The translations under genes were made by a program, and so were the position numbers. DNA of 6,346 bases from Bacteroidota bacterium (GTDB taxonomy: Bacteria; Bacteroidota; Bacteroidia; Chitinophagales; Chitinophagaceae), in assembly GCA_028875955.1 (NCBI GenBank), contig JAGWTX010000149.1:1-6346 (forward strand), read 5' to 3'. The notes beneath the pieces were generated by a model that saw only the letters and a program-made list of their open reading frames with translations, was not told the origin of the DNA and made no database searches. Positions 1-4,837 of this stretch are shown one piece after another. Numbering within the stretch: the first letter of the stretch is position 1; every line of letters starts with the position of its first letter.

Positions 1-351
1 GAAAAAGTAAAACTTTGGCAATTTGGCAGTGATTTGCTGACCAGCTGGGAAGTAGGAACTGACATAACATTTGTTACCAAATGGGGAGACCAGGTTTTCA
101 AACAATGGGGGAAGGTATTGGCCATACAACCCAATGAATACATCAGCTATAGTTTGTTTGCACCAAGACCGGATCTGGAAGACAGGCCTGAGAATTATTT
201 TATCATGAACTATGTTTTGACAAGAAAAAGCGGACAAACCCTGCTTGAAATCATACAGGATGACAACCGGCCCAACGCAGTTCAGGAAGAACCGCAGGGT
301 GAAGAAAATCCGGTTCTGCAGGCACTTAAAAACCTTATAGAAAATAACTGA
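1..351 (+). CDS. SRPBCC / AHSA1-like domain protein, 5' truncated by the window edge
   Basis: The reading frame is open from base 1 to a TGA at 349-351, giving 116 visible residues; the start lies outside the window, and an in-frame TTG at 34 is not a convincing start. The visible part matches the C-terminal two thirds of an activator-of-Hsp90-ATPase-like (AHSA1) START fold. It shows a tryptophan-rich turn (LLTSWEVG), the strand ITFVTKWGDQVFKQWGKV, the 'P-N-E-Y-I-S-Y-S' strand followed by 'RPENYFIMNYVL', a 'TLLEIIQDDN' strand and the closing helix that packs on the sheet. Such proteins are small soluble cytoplasmic folds that bind hydrophobic ligands; the ligand cannot be predicted. It is the only plus-strand gene and converges on the DUF1801 gene. 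Family assignment is fairly sure, function is unknown. Confidence 0.8.
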   Translation, partial: EKVKLWQFGSDLLTSWEVGTDITFVTKWGDQVFKQWGKVLAIQPNEYISYSLFAPRPDLEDRPENYFIMNYVLTRKSGQTLLEIIQDDNRPNAVQEEPQGEENPVLQALKNLIENN

Positions 352-363
352 TTACAGAACTGA

Positions 364-420
364 ACCCTGCACTCCTGTATCAGATGGTTTTGATTTCAGT
401 GGATCTGAATATCGCAGGGT
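364..420. repeat. Nested inverted repeats in the convergent gap
   Basis: Between the converging SRPBCC and DUF1801 genes there is an outer perfect 7-bp inverted repeat, ACCCTGC (364-370) with GCAGGGT (414-420). Inside it lies a perfect 6-bp repeat, TCAGAT (380-385) with ATCTGA (403-408). A transcript from either strand could fold into a two-tier stem, which might act as a bidirectional terminator. No U-tract follows on either strand, so it is not a canonical intrinsic terminator. A short GC-rich hairpin TGCGG-GAT-CCGCA lies just beyond at 427-439. Confidence 0.25.
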
Positions 421-453
421 AACAAATGCGGGATCCGCAAAGGAGATTGCAGC

Positions 454-873
454 CTACACCCGGGATCCGTCTTTTATCATCGTTTCCAGTATGTCCCGGT
501 TGATATCCCTGAGTGTTTTGAATTTTACACAATAACCGGTCACATTCGCCTTGCCAATTTTTTTTCCATAGGTTTTGGCCAAATAGGTCTTATCGGCAAA
601 ACCCATCAGATAAAGGGAGAGGCCGGTTGTATTTGCACTGATCCCTATCTGATAAAATTCCCTGGTCTTCCCATCTGCATATTGAATCGTCCGGCTGCCA
701 TATCCTATGTTGGGATTGGATACGGTTTTGTTCTCACTGTTTTTGCCATCCAGGAACCATAATGTACAGGCTGGCATGATCTCCAGGATGATATGGTGAA
801 GTGTTTGCATATCGCTTCGCTTGGGTTCCGGCTGGCTGGCGATATAGGCGTCGATCTGTTCCTGCACATTCAT
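454..873 (-). CDS. DUF1801 domain-containing protein
   Basis: This 139-residue protein starts at the ATG ending at 873 (MNVQEQIDAYIASQPEPKRS). It belongs to the DUF1801 (YdhG-like) family. The signs are the N-terminal 'I-D-x-Y-I-A-S-x-P-E-P-x-R' helix, a helix 'TLHHIILEIMPACTLWFLDGK' (24-44), a beta segment around YGSRTIQYADGKTREFYQIGISA (58-80), 'GLSLYLMG' (84-91) and the C-terminal lysine-rich stretch followed by 'CVKFKTLRDINRDILETMI'. The frame remains open upstream to 966, but that would overlap the reductase gene by 43 nt and add 31 residues with no family match, so the internal ATG is chosen. No Shine-Dalgarno sequence is visible. It lies 50 nt downstream of the reductase gene on the same strand and is probably co-transcribed with it. 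The biochemical role of the family is not established; the protein has no signal peptide and should be cytoplasmic. Confidence 0.85.
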   Translation of the reverse strand: MNVQEQIDAYIASQPEPKRSDMQTLHHIILEIMPACTLWFLDGKNSENKTVSNPNIGYGSRTIQYADGKTREFYQIGISANTTGLSLYLMGFADKTYLAKTYGKKIGKANVTGYCVKFKTLRDINRDILETMIKDGSRV

Positions 874-923
874 ACAATGAGAAACTGTTTTGAAGGCTGT
901 TATCAATTGGGTTACCCCTCTGT

Positions 924-1505
924 TTATTTTCTGTCTACCAGATAATCCAATGCGGTTACCCCACATGAAAATTCCTGTGTTGAAAGTAAACGGAGGTTTA
1001 TCTTGTCCTTGATGCCCGAAAACAATGGAATACCCTTCCCAAGAATAATGGGGTTCACAAAAAGCCAGTAACCATCAATCAGGTCGAGCTGCATCAGCGA
1101 ATGGGTTGCGGAAGGACTGCCAAATAACAGGATTTCCTTACCCCCGCCGTCTTCAGTTTGTTGTAGGTTGCGTAAGTTGTCAGAGAGATGATCGCTGATA
1201 ATGGTTGTGTTCTTCAATACCGCTCCTTTCAGGGTATGGGATAAAACGATTTTTTTTGCCTGATTGTACCAGGCCGAATGTTCCCTGTCGTGTTTGGATG
1301 CATCCGGGGCTTCTCCGGCGGCAGGCCAGTAATTTTCCATCATCTCATAGGTAACCCGTCCATATAAGGCCGTGTCGCTTTCGCTTACCCGCCTGCCTAC
1401 CTGATCAAAAATTTCTTCGTCAACTTTTATCCAGTTCATTTCACCGTTCGGTCCTGCCACAAAACCATCGAGTGAAACATGCATAAAGGATATGATATTT
1501 TTCAT
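924..1505 (-). CDS. Dihydrofolate reductase family protein (RibD C-terminal type)
   Basis: The 193-residue product is a RibD-C/DHFR-fold protein of the YwjB/YyaP kind. The N-terminus has the family motif SLDGFVAG (11-18) after the first strand (MKNIISFMHV). Then come the 'ALYGRVTYEMM' segment (46-56), where the nicotinamide cofactor fold begins, 'KKIVLSHTL' (84-92), a glycine-rich turn GGKEILLFGS (121-130) of the kind that contacts NADPH phosphates, and NPIILGKGIPLF (151-162) near the end. Length is normal for the family. These proteins are presumed NADPH-dependent reductases, but most are not true dihydrofolate reductases and the substrate is unknown. The start ATG at 1505 follows an A-rich leader (in the coding direction) without a Shine-Dalgarno. 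The DUF1801 gene follows after 50 nt, so the two probably form an operon. A 176-nt gap upstream separates it from the dehydrogenase gene and contains a candidate promoter and a dyad. Confidence 0.9.
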   Translation of the reverse strand: MKNIISFMHVSLDGFVAGPNGEMNWIKVDEEIFDQVGRRVSESDTALYGRVTYEMMENYWPAAGEAPDASKHDREHSAWYNQAKKIVLSHTLKGAVLKNTTIISDHLSDNLRNLQQTEDGGGKEILLFGSPSATHSLMQLDLIDGYWLFVNPIILGKGIPLFSGIKDKINLRLLSTQEFSCGVTALDYLVDRK

Positions 1506-1538
1506 TTTGTTTTTTGTTTGAAAAGATTCTTCTATAAA

Positions 1539-1560
1539 TGACTGCCAGATAAGGCAGACA
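1539..1560. promoter_or_regulatory. Imperfect inverted repeat in the leader of the reductase gene
   Basis: TGACTGCC (1539-1546) and GGCAGACA (1553-1560) form arms that pair at 7 of 8 positions around a 6-nt spacer. The dyad lies 34 nt upstream of the reductase start codon and downstream of the candidate promoter. It could be an operator or a leader hairpin. No regulator is implicated by the sequence. Confidence 0.3.
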
Positions 1561-1600
1561 ACGGAATACGGCTATAACAGCCAAACAGATAACCGTTTTC

Positions 1601-1631
1601 CAAGTATACGAAAGAATGTCTGATAAAACAA
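1601..1631 (-). promoter_or_regulatory. Candidate Bacteroidota-type promoter for the reductase/DUF1801 genes
   Basis: On the minus strand TATACTTG (1601-1608) matches the -7 consensus TAnnTTTG at all but one position. A TTG (1629-1631), resembling the -33 box, lies 20 nt upstream, a normal spacing. Transcription would start near 1595, leaving a leader of about 90 nt that includes the 1539-1560 dyad. The one mismatch and the short -33 match make this tentative. Confidence 0.3.
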
Positions 1632-1681
1632 CAAACCACTCCTATGCAGAACCGGAGAAATGAAAGGGTCTTTGCTTTCGT

Positions 1682-2494
1682 TTATGTTCGCTGGTGTTCT
1701 GTCATCCCACCCATTACCTTTTCCATGATTTTTACCTTACCCCATCTGGGTACTGTTCTGAGCGCATAAACCAGCAACTTGGTTAAAAGGCCGGGTAAAA
1801 CAGTGGTTTGCCTGCCCAATGCTTTTAAAATGGGTACGCCAACCTGGGCGGGTGTCAAAGACAATGACATATTCATGTTGGCCCTTTTGCTGAATCCGCT
1901 CATAACCGGACCGGGTGCGGCAGCCAGGATATCAACTCCATATGGTTTCAGTTCTGCTGCCAAACCTTCTGCCAGGTTCTGTACATAGGCTTTTGTGGCT
2001 GCATAGTTGGCAGCATAGGGGGTTCCCTGAAAAGCCACCATTGAACTCATCAGGATGATCCCCCCACGTTTTTGCCGTACAAACTGTTGACTGTAATAAT
2101 GTGTCAAGGAAAGCAGGGCTTCGCAGTTTACCCGCAGCATATTTATTTCGGTATGCAGGGAGCTGTCGATAAAATTGCCCGAGGTTCCGTATCCTGCAGA
2201 AACCACCAAAAGACCGATATCCAGCCCTTGTGCAGAAAGGATCAGTCTGTCTATTCCCGCTGCTTCGGAAACATCACAGGTAACTGTTTTTATCTGTATC
2301 GGGGCGATTGCCTGGATTTGTTTTTCAGCTTCTGCTAATTTATCAGCCTGTCTTCCATGAATTATGAGATGGAAGCCTGCTGAAGCCAATTGTTTTGCCA
2401 ATTCAAGACCAATGCCCGATGAGGCGCCGGTAATCAAAGCCCATTCGCCATATTGCGATTGTAACCGATTTTTTTCTTTGGGTGAAAGTTCCAT
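1682..2494 (-). CDS. SDR family NAD(P)-dependent oxidoreductase
   Basis: This 270-residue classical short-chain dehydrogenase has the Rossmann dinucleotide motif TGASSGIG (22-29) and an arginine after the second strand (HGRQADKL, 46-53) that favours NADP(H). It also has the CDV acidic turn (D74), N123 of the catalytic tetrad, S151, and Y164 with K168 in YAATK; S151 to Y164 is the usual 13-residue spacing. The structural NNAG motif is replaced by VSAG (98-101), a mild deviation. APGPV (193-197) follows the sixth strand. The C-terminal 35 residues (LLTKLLVYAL, then basic and amphipathic) suggest membrane association, as in steroid or fatty-acyl SDRs of this subgroup. The substrate cannot be assigned. 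The gene lies 77 nt downstream of a Crp/Fnr-like regulator on the same strand, and the gap holds a perfect dyad, so it is a likely co-transcribed partner or target. The ATG at 2494 places the Rossmann motif at the normal distance from the N-terminus. Confidence 0.93.
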   Translation of the reverse strand: MELSPKEKNRLQSQYGEWALITGASSGIGLELAKQLASAGFHLIIHGRQADKLAEAEKQIQAIAPIQIKTVTCDVSEAAGIDRLILSAQGLDIGLLVVSAGYGTSGNFIDSSLHTEINMLRVNCEALLSLTHYYSQQFVRQKRGGIILMSSMVAFQGTPYAANYAATKAYVQNLAEGLAAELKPYGVDILAAAPGPVMSGFSKRANMNMSLSLTPAQVGVPILKALGRQTTVLPGLLTKLLVYALRTVPRWGKVKIMEKVMGGMTEHQRT

Positions 2495-2520
2495 TTGTAG
2501 GGATGTTTACGGTTTATCCT

Positions 2521-2536
2521 GCAAATATGCATTTGC
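2521..2536. promoter_or_regulatory. Perfect dyad between regulator and dehydrogenase genes
   Basis: GCAAAT (2521-2526) and ATTTGC (2531-2536) are perfect 6-bp arms around the spacer ATGC. The dyad ends 27 nt upstream of the dehydrogenase start codon, inside the 77-nt gap that follows the regulator gene. Its symmetry and place are compatible with an operator for the adjacent Crp/Fnr-like protein, but no good -7 box accompanies it. AT-rich dyads of this size also arise by chance. Confidence 0.3.
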
Positions 2537-2571
2537 GGAAAGGCTTTAAACGATAACAAATGTTTATACTT

Positions 2572-3141
2572 TCAGCCTTTCTGTTTTTTTAGCCGGCTTA
2601 AATGGACTGGTGTGATACCCAGATAGGAGGCGATCATGTGTTGTGGTACCCGGTTGTGGATGTCTGGAAACACATCTGTAATGCTGTCATAACGCTGCCT
2701 GGGCGTTCTTGCATAACTGTTCTTGATACGGTCGTCCTGATACATAAAATAGAATTCTGCAATCAGTCTTCCCATTTTCTGTCCTTCAGCCAGGTGCTTG
2801 TAACCCCATTCGATAAGGGAACGGGGCAATACCACCACTTCTGTTTCTTCAACGGTTTGCAAGGTATAAAGGGAAGGTTTTTTTTGTAAGAAACTTGAAT
2901 AGTCGGCTATGAACTGGTTTTCAAGCGCAAAATGGATCGTATGTTCTGTTCCTGCGTTATCGGTTATGATAACGCGGATAAGGCCCTTGTTGATAAAAAA
3001 TATTTCATTCGGAATCGCGTCCGGGCGGCTCAGGATTTCCTGCCGCTTGCAGGTTTTGGTGATGGTACGGCTCAGGAAGTCGTTTAGTTCTTCTTCCGAT
3101 ACATGTATCATCTGTTTCATCACCTGTCGGATCGGTTCCAT
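2572..3141 (-). CDS. Crp/Fnr family transcriptional regulator (first copy)
   Basis: The 189-residue protein has a cyclic-nucleotide-binding-type jelly roll (about 14-110). Visible parts are 'ILSRPDAIPNEIFFINKGLIRVI' (36-58), 'TEHTIHFALENQFIADYSSFL' (65-85) and 'TVEETEVVVLPRSLIEW' (96-112). A dimerisation helix follows (about 115-145), then a helix-turn-helix at 165-187 (PQHMIASYLGITPVHLSRLKK). It ends right after the recognition helix, so the beta wing of E. coli CRP/FNR is missing, as is common in Bacteroidota members. The phosphate-binding cassette of cAMP-binding CRP (GE...RS) is absent, so cAMP is unlikely to be the ligand. The recognition helix reads TPVHLSR, with V where FNR has its DNA-reading glutamate. 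It is followed by the dehydrogenase gene after 77 nt, and a TGAAATTTCA dyad lies 41 nt upstream of its start. The ligand and targets are unknown. Confidence 0.9.
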   Translation of the reverse strand: MEPIRQVMKQMIHVSEEELNDFLSRTITKTCKRQEILSRPDAIPNEIFFINKGLIRVIITDNAGTEHTIHFALENQFIADYSSFLQKKPSLYTLQTVEETEVVVLPRSLIEWGYKHLAEGQKMGRLIAEFYFMYQDDRIKNSYARTPRQRYDSITDVFPDIHNRVPQHMIASYLGITPVHLSRLKKQKG

Positions 3142-3181
3142 AATTTGTTGACAGTTAAATTTTATTTATTATGAAGTTAAT

Positions 3182-3191
3182 TGAAATTTCA
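3182..3191. promoter_or_regulatory. Short palindrome upstream of the first Crp/Fnr-like gene
   Basis: TGAAATTTCA is a perfect 10-bp palindrome 41-50 nt upstream of the regulator start. It lies in a 267-nt gap (3142-3408) between the serine hydrolase stop and this regulator. The gap also has two GGAATGT copies in tandem (3192-3198, 3201-3207). No TAnnTTTG box is present on the minus strand there, so how the gene is transcribed is unclear. The rest of the gap holds no gene I can support. Confidence 0.2.
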
Positions 3192-3408
3192 GGAATGTCT
3201 GGAATGTTGGTTGCCGTTTATATACGGGCATAAATAGGTTTGTGAGAGGAAATGCTTGGCAGATAAATGGCATTATACCGAATGACAGTCTCAGGTGGGG
3301 TAGGAATAAGTAACAAGAGAACGCTTATTGGAAGATACCCGGCTTCAGCTATTGCTGATCAGTTTAGCATTTTAACATACATCACTCCGCTGCATACTTA
3401 CTATAAAG

Positions 3409-4494
3409 TTAACTTCCGTAGTTTTCTTTTAGTCTTCTCATTAGGAGTCTTACCCCTTGTGTGGTATTATCATTGAAAGCATTGGTGAAAATGATATATG
3501 CTTTGTCATGTATCCTGTCTATGTGAACTAAAGAGAAATAGGTAAATGCCCCTGTTCCCGAATGCACAGATAGCTCTTTACCGTTTTCATAGATATTGAA
3601 CCAGCCAAGGGAATAATTTTTAAAACCCTTATGTATGAATTGATAAGTTTTGGCTTTCAAATAATTATCCTGACCCATTAATCCTTGTAGATTCAATTGG
3701 ATAAACTTAATATAATCTTTGAGTTTTATGTTTACATCACCCGCAGGTTCCGTATAATCCAGATGGATTTCAGTTGTAGAAGGAACAGGGACAAGTTTAC
3801 CGTCCTGATAATCATGCCCCCAGGTGTCCTTTTTTTTCTGATTTTCCGGCCAGGAAAAATTCACATCCAGCTTCAAATCCTTGTTAAAAACCTTTTTAAA
3901 CAGTTGCTCCCAGCTTTGGCCTGTGACTTTTTCTAACATCAATGCAGCCAGGGTATATCCTGCATTCGAATAAATGAAAGGATTATTCTCATCTGGCTGA
4001 ACAGGCTGTAAGGTTAATACAAACCGTCCAAATTGTAGCCTTTTTTCAGCATTTGTCCCTTTGAAGCTGGGAATTACAGTATCTCCCTCACCCTGAAAGG
4101 GTTGTATCCCGGCCCTGTGGGTTAGTAGGTCCTGCAAAGTTATGTTGGCATACGCTTTATTGCTCTTCGCTTCCCATTCCGGAAACAGGTCAAAAAAACG
4201 GGTTGTCCATTTCAGTTTGCCTTTTTCAACATATTTGGCAATCATAAATGCAGTCATTGCTTTGGTATTTGAACCAATGTGAAACCTGTCATTTAATGTT
4301 GCCGTGTCTGGCAGGTTAACGGAATGCCTTCCCAATGCTTCAATTTCTAATGTTGCAGTGGGGCCAATTACAGCGTAACTGAGTTCAGGGATCTTATATC
4401 TGTTAATGATTGAATCAGCATAACGGACTGTTTTTTGGGCCGATGTGCCGTCAGTAATAGCCAGTAGGAGAATTACCCGCCAAAAACTCTTCAT
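3409..4494 (-). CDS. Exported serine hydrolase, beta-lactamase class C / penicillin-binding-protein-like
   Basis: The 361-residue protein begins with a signal peptide (MKSFWRVILLLAITDGTSAQ; likely cleavage after TSA), so it should act in the periplasm or at the envelope. It carries the three motifs of the PF00144 serine hydrolases: S75-N-T-K78 (SxxK nucleophile and base), Y175-S-N177 (YxN) and H311-S-G313 (the HxG version of KTG). The surrounding sequence also fits, for example LQDLLTHRAGI (120-130) before the second motif and GYTLAALMLEKVTG after it. The HxG triad is usual for esterases, D-aminopeptidases and peptide hydrolases of this fold, so it need not be a beta-lactamase. The frame is open upstream to 4620, but the extra residues are an out-of-frame read of a small upstream gene. 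The ATG at 4494 yields a clean signal peptide and overlaps that gene's TGA in an ATGA, implying translational coupling. Substrate unknown. Confidence 0.92.
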   Translation of the reverse strand: MKSFWRVILLLAITDGTSAQKTVRYADSIINRYKIPELSYAVIGPTATLEIEALGRHSVNLPDTATLNDRFHIGSNTKAMTAFMIAKYVEKGKLKWTTRFFDLFPEWEAKSNKAYANITLQDLLTHRAGIQPFQGEGDTVIPSFKGTNAEKRLQFGRFVLTLQPVQPDENNPFIYSNAGYTLAALMLEKVTGQSWEQLFKKVFNKDLKLDVNFSWPENQKKKDTWGHDYQDGKLVPVPSTTEIHLDYTEPAGDVNIKLKDYIKFIQLNLQGLMGQDNYLKAKTYQFIHKGFKNYSLGWFNIYENGKELSVHSGTGAFTYFSLVHIDRIHDKAYIIFTNAFNDNTTQGVRLLMRRLKENYGS

Positions 4495-4661
4495 GCAGTT
4501 TTTGGTTTTTTGTTTTGGATGATCAATGACAGGATCAATAATCCAATACCTATTCCCAATAGCAGGCCTTTTGACAAATCTGAAACATCCTTTCCTTGCA
4601 AAATGACAGGGGAAGTGCACATCATTAATCCGGCAATTCGTAATGTTTGAACTTTTTTCAT
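4491..4661 (-). CDS. Small single-pass membrane protein (56 residues) coupled to the serine hydrolase
   Basis: An ATG at 4661 opens a frame of 56 codons ending at TGA 4491-4493, which overlaps the serine hydrolase ATG (4492-4494) by 4 nt. The product starts with a short basic N-terminus (MKKVQTLR) and a moderately hydrophobic stretch (IAGLMMCTSPVILQG, 9-23), which may be a signal sequence or a weak membrane segment. A short polar linker (KDVSDLSK, 24-31) and a strongly hydrophobic glycine-rich helix LLLGIGIGLLILSLII (33-48) follow, then a basic tail (QNKKPKTA). The helix has small-residue spacing (G36, G38, G40) typical of helix packing. The charge pattern and the tight overlap argue that it is a real gene. 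I do not recognise the family. It could anchor, assist or be stabilised by the co-translated hydrolase; this is inference. Start choice is supported by AT-rich upstream sequence and the N-terminal charge pattern, not by a Shine-Dalgarno. Confidence 0.7.
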   Translation of the reverse strand: MKKVQTLRIAGLMMCTSPVILQGKDVSDLSKGLLLGIGIGLLILSLIIQNKKPKTA

Positions 4662-4729
4662 TTGATGTATAAATTTAAGATCATTTCTGAATGTGATATT
4701 GGATTTGCATATGCAGCTTTATAAAGCAT
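4658..4729 (-). CDS. Possible 23-residue leader ORF before the small membrane protein
   Basis: An ATG at 4727-4729 opens 23 codons (MLYKAAYANPISHSEMILNL, then YIK) that end at TGA 4658-4660, overlapping the next gene's ATG as ATGA. An in-frame TAA directly precedes the ATG, so it cannot be longer. Its start codon sits in the GCTTTATAAAGC palindrome, which could restrict initiation. Any gene starting ATGA has such a stop, and short frames are common by chance, so this is only a candidate upstream ORF. Confidence 0.2.
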   Translation of the reverse strand: MLYKAAYANPISHSEMILNLYIK

Positions 4730-4751
4730 TTAAACCTGTTTATTACAGGTT
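4706..4751. promoter_or_regulatory. Cluster of three perfect inverted repeats in the leader
   Basis: Within 46 nt there are three perfect dyads: TGCATATGCA (4706-4715), GCTTTATAAAGC (4716-4727) and AACCTGT-N5-ACAGGTT (4733-4739 with 4745-4751). They lie between the candidate promoter and the small membrane-protein gene. As RNA the third would form a 7-bp stem, not followed by a U-tract on the minus strand, so it is not a convincing terminator for the preceding regulator gene. They could be operators or a leader structure. Confidence 0.4.
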
Positions 4752-4791
4752 GACAAAAACAAGTTTTCTCTTTTTTATGATTGATTGGGTA

Positions 4792-4799
4792 CAAATGTA
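4792..4799 (-). promoter_or_regulatory. Candidate -7 promoter element for the membrane-protein/serine-hydrolase unit
   Basis: On the minus strand TACATTTG (4792-4799) is an exact match to the Bacteroidota -7 consensus TAnnTTTG and is the only exact match I found in the intergenic sequence. There is no good TTTG at the -33 position, which fits an activator-dependent promoter. The inferred start is near 4786-4788, giving a leader of about 125 nt. Confidence 0.45.
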
Positions 4800-4819
4800 T
4801 CATCACGCAATATTCATTG

Positions 4820-4837
4820 AATTGACCTAAATCAATT
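4820..4837. promoter_or_regulatory. FNR-box-like dyad
   Basis: AATTGA (4820-4825) and TCAATT (4832-4837) are perfect 6-bp arms around a 6-nt spacer. The core TTGACCTAAATCAA (4822-4835) matches the FNR consensus TTGAT-N4-ATCAA at 9 of 10 defined positions. It touches the stop codon of the upstream regulator gene. Its centre (4828.5) is about 41-42 bp upstream of the start inferred from the -7 element, the usual class II activator position. The site is seen; its role is inferred. Confidence 0.45.

Noticed and set aside
874..966. N-terminal extension of the DUF1801 gene to 966
   Set aside because: It would overlap the reductase gene by 43 nt and add residues with no family similarity; the family N-terminus begins at the ATG ending at 873.
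2072..2338. Plus-strand open frames opposite the dehydrogenase
   Set aside because: They lie wholly opposite a gene with complete catalytic motifs and have shadow-like composition rich in Cys and Ser.
3267..3476. Plus-strand 69-residue open frame
   Set aside because: It runs antisense into the hydrolase's 3' end and shows no domain, signal or start context; kept only as part of the gap observation.
3409..4494. Calling the serine hydrolase an antibiotic-resistance beta-lactamase
   Set aside because: Its third motif is HSG, not KTG, and PF00144 proteins with HxG are commonly esterases or peptidases.
4495..4620. N-terminal extension of the serine hydrolase to 4620
   Set aside because: The added residues are an out-of-frame read of the 56-residue gene and would hide the clear signal peptide that starts at 4494.
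4733..4751. AACCTGT-N5-ACAGGTT as an intrinsic terminator for the second regulator
   Set aside because: The stem is A/T-rich with no run of U after it on the minus strand, and it lies downstream of a candidate promoter for the next genes.
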